Positions 36,624 through 45,918 are shown, numbered from the stretch's first letter. The stretch is DNA of 64,000 bases from Nitrososphaerota archaeon (GCA_021325255.1 JAJPHP010000054.1:1-64000); one strand, 5' to 3'. Numbers and translations are program-made. The notes: generated by a model from the letters alone, not told the origin.

Positions 36624-37412
36624 CTACTGCTTGAGATTAGCAGCGAGTTCGACTTTTTTCTGTCTTTCCTCGGCGTACTTTCCCACACCATTAAGCGCCT
36701 GAACAATTTCTTCCTTTGAGAGCACCAGTGCGAACCCCCTCCGCAACGTCCTGAGCTCCGCGTCCTGCATAGCCGGATCGTCAGTCGAGTTGACGTCCGA
36801 GCCGAACACGACTTTGTACCCTCGCGCGTGCGCGTCCCTCGCCGTAGTGCCGCAGCAGTAGTTGGTCATTGTACCGCAGATTATCACTGTGTCCACGCCG
36901 AGGTTCTTCAGCACGTAATCCAGAGAGGTATTGGTGAACGCGCCGTAACTTGGCTTTGCGATAACGACGTCCTTCTCATACACGGGCTTGATCTCCGGGT
37001 CGATGCTTTCCTTGGTGCAAAGTGGAGGACCTTCATAGTCGTCGAACCGATCAAGCGGCGTCCAGCCGTTTCTAAAGTAAGGATTCATGTCGACGAAGGT
37101 GGAGTGAAATGCATAGCACGTATAGATTATCGGGACCCCGACCTTTCTGCAAGAACCAATGAGGTCCCTGATCTTCGGAAGTTGCCTGGTCGCCTCTGGA
37201 ACCCAGGAGGGGCAGTATCCAGGCTTTGTAAACTCCTCAATCATGTCCACCACGATGAGCGCGGACTTGCTCACGTCGATCTTGAAACTCGCGACGCCCG
37301 ACTCGTACTCCCGCTTCGCCTTCTCGGCAAGGTAGGTCTCAGTGAACTCGCCTGGCCGGAGTTTTCGCCTTGGAATTGAAGAGCTCAAAGTTGTTTCGAA
37401 AGTAGAAGCCAT
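36624..37412 (-). CDS. Isochorismatase-like cysteine hydrolase
   Basis: A 262-residue hydrolase of the isochorismatase/nicotinamidase/N-carbamoylsarcosine amidase fold. The triad is visible: Asp56 in ALIVVDMIEEF, Lys in IAKPSYGAFTNT, and Cys in MTNYCCGTTARDAHARGY (two adjacent Cys; the second fits the usual position). Family members split C-N bonds of amides and carbamoyl compounds. It sits between an M24 (creatinase-fold) protein and an LLM oxidoreductase in an apparent operon. An AT-rich TAAATAATTAA segment lies just upstream of the ATG. Confidence 0.87.
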   Translation of the reverse strand: MASTFETTLSSSIPRRKLRPGEFTETYLAEKAKREYESGVASFKIDVSKSALIVVDMIEEFTKPGYCPSWVPEATRQLPKIRDLIGSCRKVGVPIIYTCYAFHSTFVDMNPYFRNGWTPLDRFDDYEGPPLCTKESIDPEIKPVYEKDVVIAKPSYGAFTNTSLDYVLKNLGVDTVIICGTMTNYCCGTTARDAHARGYKVVFGSDVNSTDDPAMQDAELRTLRRGFALVLSKEEIVQALNGVGKYAEERQKKVELAANLKQ

Positions 37413-37466
37413 ATCTTAATTATTTATGAGCTGTGCCACAGCAGATATTCGCAGTGCCTAACTTTA

Positions 37467-38642
37467 CTAAGCGAAATCCTTCGGGCATTTTGAGATGGTT
37501 TGAGGCCTGCCGTCTTCTTTTATCAGCACCTCGTCTTCAAAGTGAACGGACTGATTGCCTTTGAGCTCGAGGGAAGGCTCCACACACAGAAAAGCGCCAC
37601 ACCGCAATTTGCTCTTTCTTGATTTTGGCAATAGTATAGGATCCTCGACTATCTCAAGCCCGATCGCGTGCCCGAACGGCGAAGCGACTTCCGCTCTTCC
37701 GAGTTCCTTCGCTACATCCATCGTAATGTTGCTTACGTCGTCTCCGCTCATCCCCGCTCTGATTCTTTGGATCGTCTTCTCTGTGAGCTGGGCCGCGCCG
37801 TTCAAGAAGTCCTTCTGAGTAGCACTTGGACTGCCGACCGTCCAGAGCCTCAAGACATCAAAACCGTAATTGCTGTAATATCCTACGAGGTCGATCCCGG
37901 TAATCTCTCCCCTCTGCAACTTCCGGTTTGTCATTATCGGCCACCGCACGCCGGAGATGTTCCGACCGTAGATCCTCGTGCGCGCAACGTACCCGGCCCC
38001 TTCCTCGTAGCAGGCTCGCAACGCGGCGAGTCCAATCTCAGATTCTCTCGCACCTGCCTTCGTCGCATCGAATGCCGCCTGGATCCCAATGTCTGCGATT
38101 TCCGCGGCTCTACGCATTACGCGCTGTTCGGCTCTGCTCTTGACCATTCGTTGCCCTAATAATATTCCCTCTGCATCAGAAAACTTCACTTTTCCTCCAT
38201 TTTTTCGAGAAACTCCTTCCTTTATTTCTTCGAGATACAGCGAAGGAAAAATATCGATTCCGGCAAGGCCAACGGTGGGATATTTCTTTGTTTCACTTCC
38301 GATAGAACTCGATACGAATGTCGTAACTGAAAGCGGAAGATCCTCCGAGGACTCGACCTTCTCGACACCGCACAGCCTGCCCGAGGCAAAGAGCAGTCCG
38401 GGAAAGAGTACCGGTCCGACGGATGGGCCGAGGACGAGCGCGCTGTACCCTAGTCCTCGATAGACCTCGTCGTGCTGGCTCGTCGGAAAGGCGCCGTGGT
38501 AGTTCACGAGGTACTCAAGGTGCCCCTCTCTCTCAGGGTACGAGGAAAACGCGATCAGGTAATCAAGGTCCGCGTCTTCCATCAAACTTCTAGTCCTAGC
38601 AACTCTCTGCCTAAACTCTTCGTCAGGAATGACTGGGTTCAA
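37467..38642 (-). CDS. M24 family protein (creatinase/Xaa-Pro peptidase fold)
   Basis: A 391-residue pita-bread protein and a distant paralogue of the one at 34300. An N-terminal creatinase-type domain (RTRSLMEDADLDYLIAFSS) precedes the catalytic half. Metal-ligand candidates are all present: Asp in EITGIDLVGYY, Asp in NYGFDVLRLW, His in FGHAIGLEIV, Glu in FLCVEPSLEL and Glu in HFEDEVLIKED. It opens a minus-strand run with the isochorismatase (54 bp downstream) and the LLM enzyme. Given that context, a creatinase-like C-N hydrolase is as likely as a peptidase. Confidence 0.85.
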   Translation of the reverse strand: MNPVIPDEEFRQRVARTRSLMEDADLDYLIAFSSYPEREGHLEYLVNYHGAFPTSQHDEVYRGLGYSALVLGPSVGPVLFPGLLFASGRLCGVEKVESSEDLPLSVTTFVSSSIGSETKKYPTVGLAGIDIFPSLYLEEIKEGVSRKNGGKVKFSDAEGILLGQRMVKSRAEQRVMRRAAEIADIGIQAAFDATKAGARESEIGLAALRACYEEGAGYVARTRIYGRNISGVRWPIMTNRKLQRGEITGIDLVGYYSNYGFDVLRLWTVGSPSATQKDFLNGAAQLTEKTIQRIRAGMSGDDVSNITMDVAKELGRAEVASPFGHAIGLEIVEDPILLPKSRKSKLRCGAFLCVEPSLELKGNQSVHFEDEVLIKEDGRPQTISKCPKDFA

Positions 38643-38693
38643 GTTGCGCTCCTATTCTCCCTTTCTCACTTTGCCAGAGATAACAGCGGCATT

Positions 38694-39119
38694 CTAGTAT
38701 TCGTGGAGCCTCTCCCTGAGCCCGACGGACACGTGCCACTGGACAACGAGCCAAGCCCCGCTCATGTCTTTCTTCAGCACGGCAGTAATCCTCATGTCCT
38801 CGTCAAGACGCTCGCCGGCCTTTGTCTCAATTTTCCAATGAGGTCGATCAGCGACCCACGCGATTCCGTCGTAGACGTGCACGTCGAGCTCCCTACTAGT
38901 AAAATTGAAACTCTTCACCGCTTTGAACTGTACTGTGTGCACGTCTTTGTACGCGTTCCAGCCTACGAACTTCTCGTCCCAGTCGGTGCCGAACGCGAGC
39001 AACTCATCGCTGTGAGAGAAATTTGCGTCAAGCTTTTCTGCGTCGAGCTCTTCAAAGGCAGAGTAGATCCTCTGCATCGTCTCCCTGACGTGCTTGGTGT
39101 CCTCACTTTCTCTTTGCAT
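38694..39119 (-). CDS. SnoaL/NTF2-like protein
   Basis: A 141-residue single-domain protein of the SnoaL-3/DUF4440 kind: an N-terminal helix pair (VRETMQRIYSAFEELDAEKL), then a cone-shaped beta sheet with DELLAFGTDWDEKFVG, VYDGIAWVADRPHWKI and a final strand GAWLVVQWHVSVG. The family holds small-molecule isomerases and many proteins of unknown role. It is transcribed in the same direction as the M24 operon and ends 51 bp upstream of its first start. Confidence 0.75.
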   Translation of the reverse strand: MQRESEDTKHVRETMQRIYSAFEELDAEKLDANFSHSDELLAFGTDWDEKFVGWNAYKDVHTVQFKAVKSFNFTSRELDVHVYDGIAWVADRPHWKIETKAGERLDEDMRITAVLKKDMSGAWLVVQWHVSVGLRERLHEY

Positions 39120-39381
39120 CTGGAAAACCGCGTCCGGGTTGCTGAAGGAGCAGAGATTCGGATATATTCCTTGCCGCGGGCGCCTACATCGCTGCGAAGG
39201 GTTCTGTTACTCTAGTTGTCTTTCCTTGTGGAAAGAGTGATAACATCGCCTGCTATCGAACACTGTCATCACGGGCTCGTTCACTGGTCCAAAGTAAGAT
39301 TTTGAAAAATCGAGCTTCACTTGTTCGACTCAGACAGTTATTTTACTTCGTCCAGTGCTGGCTGAACAGCAAGATTTCAGC

Positions 39382-39957
39382 CTACTTCCGCTTCGTGGCA
39401 ATGTCGCAGATCATGTCCGAGTGAATGTTGTGTCCGATATTCGTCATGTTGTACAGATGCTCGCTTGCGACGATGTAGACAATTTCGCAGACCTGCCGCT
39501 CTGAATAATATTTGGCCATCCTGTCGAATGTTGCCGGGTTCACTTTTTTGTTCTCTGTGAGCTCCGTGACGTAATCTAGCAACGCGCGCTCACCATCCGT
39601 GAAGAGCGGGCTCGTCCTGTACTCATCAAGTGCGTCGAACTTCGCTTGGTTCATCGAAGCGAGAATCGTCGCGGCCCGGTTTGCGTCCATGCAGAATTGA
39701 CATTCGTTGATCCGTGCAACGCGCTCGCGTATGAGCGTGACCGTCTCGGGAGAAAGTGTCAGCTCTCTATCCAGTTCGGAGACCTTGCCATAGAATTGGG
39801 CGAAGGAGGGCGGCAGCCGTGCCGAGTGTACTTTTGAAGGAGTCAGAACCTTGCCCAGGTACTGCGCCTGCATAGCGAAGATTTGCTTCAGTGTCGGATC
39901 CTTCGGGTCCTCTATGGGAGAAAGATATGGTTCGTCCAGGTTTTTCTGTTGCATCAT
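39382..39957 (-). CDS. Carboxymuconolactone decarboxylase/AhpD-like protein, intact copy
   Basis: A 191-residue helical AhpD-fold protein. The redox CxxC is CQFC at about 94-97, inside RERVARINECQFCMDANRAA. The His that often follows the CxxC in AhpD is absent, as it is in the frameshifted copy at 2874, so both belong to a subgroup. The family acts in peroxide defence or as decarboxylases. It begins MMQQKNLDEP, which helps to place the start of the pseudogene copy. It stands alone. Confidence 0.82.
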   Translation of the reverse strand: MMQQKNLDEPYLSPIEDPKDPTLKQIFAMQAQYLGKVLTPSKVHSARLPPSFAQFYGKVSELDRELTLSPETVTLIRERVARINECQFCMDANRAATILASMNQAKFDALDEYRTSPLFTDGERALLDYVTELTENKKVNPATFDRMAKYYSERQVCEIVYIVASEHLYNMTNIGHNIHSDMICDIATKRK

Positions 39958-40283
39958 GTAAAATCATCTTCCTGATTCAATCAGTTTTTACGTGCTTGAG
40001 CTATTGCACACAGTCCGTCTGAGTCAATCCCCAAGGGTATGTTGATCGGATTTTCGTAATTCTGAATTGCAGTGAGGATTGTGATCTCGACGACCTCCCA
40101 CCTCTCTTATTTTCCGTCCATCTCTCAATGTTGAAGTTGACCAGAGTGAAAGAAAGGACGCTCAATGAATTTCTAGCTGTAGTAGAATTTGAACACGCCC
40201 GATGCTTGATTTGACTTTAACAAACACGATCCCCACTCTCCGCGAAGTAGATTCTTCGCCTTTTGTGATTCAACGATCCATTT
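39958..40283. other. Intergenic region, nothing recognised
   Basis: A 326-base AT-rich gap between two minus-strand genes. The first bases hold the likely promoter of the AhpD-like gene. No gene or repeat was found. Confidence 0.4.
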
Positions 40284-40796
40284 TCAAACTGTAGCTGCCG
40301 CGACCATGAAAACTAGGGCTAGGAGAAGCATCCCTAAAGCTGTCGGGCCGCCGATTTCTAGACCCTTCTGCAAGATATGAAATTCACGCGGTGGAGGTTG
40401 CTGAGGATTGGCCTGCATTTGCATGATCACCTTTCCCAATTTGTTTACCGAGGGAGCTGCTAGGAGAAAAAGAATCAATAAAGTCGCGAATCCAAACGAA
40501 GCGCCGATAGTCACGAAAAGGCCCCACGTTGAACCCAAACCAAACAATGCAAGATCTCCATTTGAAATATCGAGCGCAAGAATAATACCAAAAATCAGCG
40601 TCAGCACAGAGAAAAGCTGTACATATCTGATAAACTTTGGAAACACCTTCAAGACAAGTTCACCATTTGTCTGAGGTGAAAGTTTAGGAAGAGATGTTTC
40701 GATTATGATTACAAAGAAAAGCACTGCCCCAAACCACGCCACAACTGAAAAGATATGGAACCCCAAGAGTACGCCTAAAATAACAGAGGTAGCCAA
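40284..40796 (-). CDS. Four-helix membrane protein (CopD/DUF2269-like)
   Basis: A 170-residue integral membrane protein with four helices at about 5-28, 55-75, 87-110 and 145-168. HIFSVVAWFGAVLFFVIIIETSL at the N-terminus carries a His-x6-Gly pattern like CopD/DUF2269 proteins, and the loop between helices 3 and 4 is Pro/Gln-rich. Function is unknown. It lies downstream of the START-like gene at 40859 on the same strand, 62 bp away. Confidence 0.65.
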   Translation of the reverse strand: MATSVILGVLLGFHIFSVVAWFGAVLFFVIIIETSLPKLSPQTNGELVLKVFPKFIRYVQLFSVLTLIFGIILALDISNGDLALFGLGSTWGLFVTIGASFGFATLLILFLLAAPSVNKLGKVIMQMQANPQQPPPREFHILQKGLEIGGPTALGMLLLALVFMVAAATV

Positions 40797-40858
40797 GACC
40801 TTTGTCTCCTGTCCCTTTCGATAATTTTCCTAGTACCGAATTACTTTCTCCTAAGAAA

Positions 40859-41347
40859 TCATGGAAGAGAAGGGGCATCTCGTTCGCAGATTGCGACCAT
40901 TTTCTTCCAAAGTTGAGTCATTTGCTCCTTTTGTTGTGAAATCATAGTTTCTGCTTCTGGCTTGCGTGGAGTGATCTTGCTTCTGATTTCTAGCCGAGTC
41001 CCTCCCTCTACGGGAACAGCGTGGAAATCGTCGCGTATCAAAAATCCTCTGGGATTTTTCACATCGAAAGCCCAGGAGAGACCATCCTCAAAGAGATGCA
41101 TTGTTTCCTCAGCCAGCCAATCCGAGCCATCGGGGTTTCGCCAGAAGGTCAGAAGTTCCCTGCCACCGTTTGCGTTGTGTTTCGTTGTGATTATTCGGTA
41201 TGGCTGCTCACTGGGATCTTTTGCTTCGTAATCATCTGGAAGATCTATCCACCATGTCCTAACAGACTCTGGGGATCTTCGAATGAACAGATCCAATTCA
41301 AGAATTGCGTATTCTTTCTTCTCTCTTTCCTCGGCACTTCTTATCAT
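40859..41347 (-). CDS. SRPBCC/START-like protein
   Basis: A 162-residue protein with the helix-grip pattern: N-terminal strand AILELDLFIRRSPESVRTWW, central strands (RELLTFWRNPDGSDWLAEETM), DDFHAVPVEGGTRLEIRSKI, and a long C-terminal helix (ISQQKEQMTQLWKKMVAICE). SRPBCC proteins bind hydrophobic ligands or act as cyclases. A divergent PadR-methyltransferase regulator starts 86 bp away and may control it. Family assignment is by pattern only. Confidence 0.65.
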   Translation of the reverse strand: MIRSAEEREKKEYAILELDLFIRRSPESVRTWWIDLPDDYEAKDPSEQPYRIITTKHNANGGRELLTFWRNPDGSDWLAEETMHLFEDGLSWAFDVKNPRGFLIRDDFHAVPVEGGTRLEIRSKITPRKPEAETMISQQKEQMTQLWKKMVAICERDAPSLP

Positions 41348-41433
41348 AGGCGGCTTCGTAAACTGTACCTACGGGAACTATATAGTCAGCTCAGTAAGAG
41401 CAATATAGTACACTATTAGTACTGGCCAGAACG

Positions 41434-42429
41434 ATGAGTTCCAAGGATCTCAGATCCACCATAATTCGAATACTCAATGACGAAGAGCTATCAGGATATT
41501 CGATATACAAGACCCTGCTGATGAAAGGGATCAGCTCGTGGCCCAACCACATCTACACACTGCTGGTTGAAATGGAGAACGAAGATCATCTACTCAAAAG
41601 TAGATGGGTGGGAGAAAAAAGGAGCAGTAGGAAGGGGAAGAACAACAAAAAGGAAGCTCCACGTAAACACCTTTACTCCTTGAGCGAGAGTGGAAGAGAA
41701 GAATACGAAAACATAGTGAGGGATTCCCTTGGCATCTTGATGGAGCGGTTTTACAAAGAGAACCTCTCATTCGAAGACATTAACTTTCACATCGAACTTG
41801 TAAACGAAACTCTTGGCGAGACTGCAAGATGGTCGAGGAAAGACAAGTTCAAACTAGTGATCTCTTCGCCAAGCTACCATCCTCTCGTGTGTTTTCCCAA
41901 ATTCTACTACGCAGTCAGTGAAGCCTATCCTAATTCCTCTATCTACGTGGTGAAGAGCCCTTGGAATAGTGTAAGGCCTCTCGAAGGAGCGGCGAATCTG
42001 ACGTTCTTGGACGGATCGAGAAACGAGATTCCACTCAAAGACGGTTTCGCTGATTATATGCTTCTCCAGGGCTTTCCCAATTCTTCATCTGTAACCGCGA
42101 CAATCAATGAGTCTTCGAGAGTCCTGAAAGATGACGGCTGTCTTTTCGTAGAGATACCCGAAGCAATGACTGTGGAAAAGCGGTTGCCTTACAATACGGT
42201 ATTTCCGGAATATGTGCTGAAACTCTTCTATGAACTCTGCGGGCAAGATAGAGCCGTGCGACTAGAAGAAGTGAGAGAAATTCTTTCAGGCTACTTTGAA
42301 CGTGTGAAAGATTTAGAACGGCGTGGAAGGGTGATTTTCTATGCCTTGGACAAGAAAACGAAGAGGACGCCAACAACCGAAATCCATGAGTCGCAATTTC
42401 TTCGAGCTCGGAGACTAATCTCTAGTTGA
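41434..42429 (+). CDS. PadR-type regulator fused to a methyltransferase-like domain
   Basis: A 331-residue protein. Residues about 1-95 are a PadR winged helix: TIIRILNDEELSGYSIYKTL, WPNHIYTLLVEMENEDHL, then a very basic insert and KHLYSLSESGREEYENIV. Residues about 140-315 look like a class I methyltransferase: LVISSPSYHPLVCFPKFYYA, PLKDGFADYMLLQGFP (motif IV-like), ESSRVLKDDGCLFVEIPEA (post-II strand) and a C-terminal strand GRVIFYALDKK. The Gly-rich SAM motif is not seen, so it may sense SAM or a ligand rather than methylate. It is divergent from the START-like gene, probably a target. Confidence 0.72.
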   Translation: MSSKDLRSTIIRILNDEELSGYSIYKTLLMKGISSWPNHIYTLLVEMENEDHLLKSRWVGEKRSSRKGKNNKKEAPRKHLYSLSESGREEYENIVRDSLGILMERFYKENLSFEDINFHIELVNETLGETARWSRKDKFKLVISSPSYHPLVCFPKFYYAVSEAYPNSSIYVVKSPWNSVRPLEGAANLTFLDGSRNEIPLKDGFADYMLLQGFPNSSSVTATINESSRVLKDDGCLFVEIPEAMTVEKRLPYNTVFPEYVLKLFYELCGQDRAVRLEEVREILSGYFERVKDLERRGRVIFYALDKKTKRTPTTEIHESQFLRARRLISS

Positions 42430-42483
42430 AGCTCTTTTGCTCCTTTTGTGAAGGTGCATTCGTCGATATTTGGAATAAGTTAC

Positions 42484-42880
42484 TCAAGACCTTTCCTTGC
42501 TCCCCCTGAAAGTGTCAACGACTCTACTGTTGTTCCGGGCGAAACGCATTCGGTGTGCGTTATTTTTGTCGAAGGGAGCGCAGAGGATTTTGTTGAATTT
42601 CGAGATGTTTGGGAGATTGATCGCGCATGCCTTTAAATTCGCATCAGTTTTTATCAATGCCTTTTCCTGCAAGGTGAACGTAAGTCGAAGGCCCTCAATG
42701 CTTCTTTCTTGATGGTCTTGGCGACAGCAGAGCGGTATTCCGACGAAGAACTGTTAAGGTTGATTGCTTCTTCGCTATCGCTCGAATAAGCTACGGGTGA
42801 AGAACAAGATGTCACCCCATTAAATGATGCGGGAGCGACCGCGAGAACGGAAATCGTAAGAAATTCCTTAGGCCTGATTG
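42484..42880 (-). pseudogene. Remnant of a secreted or membrane protein
   Basis: On the minus strand, a signal-peptide-like stretch (FLTISVLAVAPASF, then SSPVAYSSDSEEAINL) continues into SSSSEYRSAVAKTIKKEALRAF and stops. The neighbouring frame carries on from 42672 with ALIKTDANLKACAIN and ends at 42484. The first part resembles archaeal extracellular proteins that start with a helix of the type EEAINLxxSSSxF. No start codon is in frame, and one frameshift lies near 42675. The parent family is unknown. Confidence 0.35.
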
Positions 42881-43491
42881 TACTATTTGCCCTCCTGTTG
42901 TTATTTTCTGTTCAAGATCCTGAATGAAGGAAAACGAATGGTCGGATGATGGCGGCAATAATTGCGCCTTTGTACCTTTGTTCTCCCAGGCTCTTATGGT
43001 AATCTATTAACTCTTTCACAGACACTTCTTGCGTTATTACTGACTAGATGCAAATCTGAATAGCGTTTCTTTTGCTTACGCTTTTTCGTGGATCTTTATT
43101 CTATCGTCCCGTAGTTGCCCTCATTGATATTGGGGAGAGAACGAAGTGTCCTTATACGATTCAGCAAGCTTGACCTTAACAATGCTCGCTTTATCTGCTG
43201 CTGGGCTCCTATCCGCACATGGAGGTATTCAGGTCGAATCGATTCTTAGTCCCTCTATCTTTCTAAAGAATTCACTGATAGCCATCCTCTAAAATGTTAT
43301 CCATGTTGCAAATATGATAGTTCTAGATCTGGGGGTAAGAAAGAAGTGGCCAAAAATCTGAGAGGTCAATACCGGGAAAGGCGAGTCTCGAGCTGGTGGA
43401 TGTTGAAGATTCAAAGAACTAGAACTTGACTGGTTGTAGAAACAATTTGTTGGGGTTCTATCGCCATCGTAATTGGCGCAGCCCTTAGGAA
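42881..43491. other. AT-rich intergenic region, no firm gene
   Basis: About 610 bases of AT-rich DNA. A 48-codon frame from GTG 43146 to TAA 43290 (LTLTMLALSAAGLLSAHGG, hydrophobic) could be a small membrane peptide or a relic, but nothing else supports it. The rest has many stops in all frames and may be decayed sequence. Confidence 0.35.
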
Positions 43492-43929
43492 TCAAGAGAA
43501 AGTGGTTCTGACAGATTTTTTGAGATCCTCATGTATTTCCTTCCTGATTCGATTGCGAATGTAGCTCTTGCTGAAAGGCTCGATTAGCTTGAAGAGGAAG
43601 TTCCCTCCCTTGATATCGACTTTCAATGTCAGGCGAGTGCCGCCTTCTGGAGAAGACTCGAACAAATTGACAAACATCCCGCTCCAATTTGGAGTGAACT
43701 CCTCTATGTCAATTCTGTCGGGTGGAATCACTCTATGGGTCTCGGTGACCTTTCGATAGCGCTTATCCCCGAGTTCTATGTACTCTAGGTCTCCTTCCTT
43801 GCGGATGAGTTTCACACTGGTGTGCCCGCTGGGAAAGAGCTTCGGCCAGTTGTTGTAGTCAGACATAAGCGAAAATAGCTTTTCTTTTGGAATAGGTATT
43901 GTGTCGGAAATCTCGACATGGACGACCAT
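43492..43929 (-). CDS. SRPBCC family protein (polyketide cyclase/dehydrase-like)
   Basis: A 145-residue helix-grip protein: HVEISDTIPIPKEKLFSLMSD, YNNWPKLFPSGHTSVKL, HRVIPPDRIDIEEF, GTRLTLKVDIKG and a C-terminal basic helix (IRNRIRKEIHEDLKKSV). It is of the CoxG/ribosome-association-toxin-like SRPBCC kind. The ATG at 43929 lies 18 bp from the end of the membrane protein gene at 43948 on the same strand, so the two are likely co-transcribed. The ligand is unknown. Confidence 0.75.
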   Translation of the reverse strand: MVVHVEISDTIPIPKEKLFSLMSDYNNWPKLFPSGHTSVKLIRKEGDLEYIELGDKRYRKVTETHRVIPPDRIDIEEFTPNWSGMFVNLFESSPEGGTRLTLKVDIKGGNFLFKLIEPFSKSYIRNRIRKEIHEDLKKSVRTTFS

Positions 43930-43947
43930 TCTTCATCAACTCTCCTC

Positions 43948-44328
43948 TCAAAGGAATCGGTTGGCTATTACAACGGCAAGAAAGAAAATCGCGGACATAT
44001 CATCACCCGATGCGTCAGGGTCGGCAATCTCGACAAACAGCCAGACAAACTTTATGGCATATGCAATTATCAATAATGCGGCAAACAAGTTCGTCTGACG
44101 CCTTTGGTCAGTTACAAGTGTTCTGTTCCTGAAAAAAGCATAAAGCACCAGAACCAATGCACCGAGGACCGCGACTGCCAGGTCGTCCGTGATAAAGATG
44201 GGATGATCTAGTTCGTTGAGCAAGACCGGGGCGAAAGCAAGGCTAGTTGCTGCGACGACTCCATAGGCTCTTCTTCTTCCCGACCATTTCCTCACGAGCG
44301 TGATATCCTCATTTATCTCCTTTGTCAA
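43948..44328 (-). CDS. Small membrane protein, about three to four helices
   Basis: A 126-residue membrane protein. A basic N-terminus (VRKWSGRRRAYG) leads into helices at about 22-38, 47-65, 78-98 and 106-124 (AAIFFLAVVIANRF-like end). No family recognised. It is upstream of the SRPBCC gene on the same strand and divergent from the tandem-HTH Lrp regulator. Confidence 0.6.
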   Translation of the reverse strand: MTKEINEDITLVRKWSGRRRAYGVVAATSLAFAPVLLNELDHPIFITDDLAVAVLGALVLVLYAFFRNRTLVTDQRRQTNLFAALLIIAYAIKFVWLFVEIADPDASGDDMSAIFFLAVVIANRFL

Positions 44329-44452
44329 CTTTTACTCTCTATTTTTGAGAGGAAGAATGGGAATTGGATTTACAGGTACCCCGAACAATTTTCGGCAAAG
44401 TGGACAAAAAAGTTCTTCAATCCTCCTCCCGAAAGCGCAGGGCGACACTTGC

Positions 44453-45406
44453 ATGGACAGACTCGATACGGCCATTGTTCGAGAATTGATAATGGATCCG
44501 TCTACACTGATGTTTCGCCAAGATATCAGAAGACCGTACGAATCTATTGCTAAGAAGCTGAATGTCTCAGAGGATACTGTCAGGAATAGAATCAAGGATT
44601 TAGAAGAAGGAGGCCCGATCAAAGGATGGAGGGTCGGAATCAACCCCAGTCTTCTTGGATACAAATTCTATTATGTTATTTTTGATGTCAAGCCTCCGGC
44701 TGTCAAAGACAAGGTGTATGAACAACTCAGATCTACTTTGCCAGGACTCATGTGGTTGGCTGATTACTTTGGAGATCACGCAGGCATCGTGGTCGCATCC
44801 AAGGACGAGGAATCCCTAAAGAAGATTTGTGATCATATTTCAAGCATAACTCATTCGGAAAATGTGACTTGGGCATATGATCCCTATCCAAAATGCAATT
44901 TGAGATTCCTCGAAAATGACTGGAAGATAGTTGCAAAGATGCAAAGGAATCCAAGAAGACCCTACTCAGAGATTGCGTCGGAGTTGGGTATTTCGACAAG
45001 AACTGTGAGAAGGAGGCTAGAGAGAATGCTTGAGGAGAGAGCTCTTTTCTCTTTTCCAGATGTGGACTTTAGAAAGCTCTCTGGCTCTATCGTTATTGAT
45101 CTCGTAGTCTTCTACACTAGTCCAGATGTCAAGCAAAAAGTGGACAATGAAGTCATCTCAAAATTTCATGACAATTTGATATTCGGAACTTTATATGATC
45201 GGAATCACGCCTGGTACTTGCTAGTCTTACCAAACTTAACTATGGTTGAAGAGGTTCGTTCAGAAACATCCAAGATTTCCGGTATAGGGCGTCTCTATGT
45301 CTTCCCCATTGTGGATTTTCTAAACCTTGTAGGAGAAGTCTTCCAAGCAGATCTTCGGCGAATAATCTCTAGCATCGAACCAATAGTAGAAAAATCTGTC
45401 AAGTAG
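44453..45406 (+). CDS. Lrp/AsnC-type regulator with two HTH domains, second copy
   Basis: About 317 residues from ATG 44453 (MDRLDTAIVRELI). The first winged helix is at 1-60 (ESIAKKLNVSEDTVRNRIKDLE). An effector-like segment follows with LGYKFYYVIFDVKPP. The second winged helix is at about 160-205 (WKIVAKMQRNPRRPYSEIA, ELGISTRTVRRRLERML). The frame is open upstream to 44300, but the ATG at 44453 matches the start of the homologous protein at 1884. It is divergent from the membrane protein/SRPBCC operon, its likely target. Confidence 0.8.
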   Translation: MDRLDTAIVRELIMDPSTLMFRQDIRRPYESIAKKLNVSEDTVRNRIKDLEEGGPIKGWRVGINPSLLGYKFYYVIFDVKPPAVKDKVYEQLRSTLPGLMWLADYFGDHAGIVVASKDEESLKKICDHISSITHSENVTWAYDPYPKCNLRFLENDWKIVAKMQRNPRRPYSEIASELGISTRTVRRRLERMLEERALFSFPDVDFRKLSGSIVIDLVVFYTSPDVKQKVDNEVISKFHDNLIFGTLYDRNHAWYLLVLPNLTMVEEVRSETSKISGIGRLYVFPIVDFLNLVGEVFQADLRRIISSIEPIVEKSVK

Positions 45407-45422
45407 GAAGAAATTCACAGAA

Positions 45423-45572
45423 TCACTGTCGTCGTACTTCAAAGAAAGTGTGGGAGTCAGGCGCACTTATAATCGCCCTAAATCCTACCACAAATCCTGC
45501 TTCCTTCAAAATGTCTTTGTGCGCTCTTCCTATATTGAGCTTCGAGATTTGCGAAGAAGGTACAAATCTCAT
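45423..45572 (-). CDS. Possible small protein, 49 residues
   Basis: A minus-strand frame from ATG 45572 to TGA 45423. The composition looks protein-like: ISKLNIGRAHKDILKEAGF, then VVGFRAIISAPDSHTFFEV and a basic end. It is convergent with the Lrp-type gene, 16 bp apart. It could be a genuine small protein or the surviving 3' end of a larger lost gene. No family recognised. Confidence 0.3.
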   Translation of the reverse strand: MRFVPSSQISKLNIGRAHKDILKEAGFVVGFRAIISAPDSHTFFEVRRQ

Positions 45573-45918
45573 CGCTGACCATTATGGTTTCACTTTTGGA
45601 AGTCATTTGCTTTCATTGAATAAACAAAGCAAATATCCCAATGATTCAGGCCGTGTCTATCCCCAAACTTAGTCCTCAACGAAGCGGACGGTCGCAAGCG
45701 CGATTGGACCTCACTGAAAGACGGATTTGCCCTTGGTACCCTACCCATTCCCTTGCAATTCTCCTCGCAGCATGATCAGGAGATTCTTCCATCAAAAGAT
45801 GGGTCGCAGGGATTAAAAATTCACCTTACTTCTCAAGCTTATTCATTTCGATGTGAATCAAGGCCGTGGACAAACGTGTTATTGTGTTTTAACCATTCAT
45901 TGGTGTAATTTACCGAAT
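45573..45918. other. Intergenic region, nothing recognised
   Basis: AT-rich gap before the end of the regulator gene. No convincing reading frame or repeat was seen. Confidence 0.35.
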
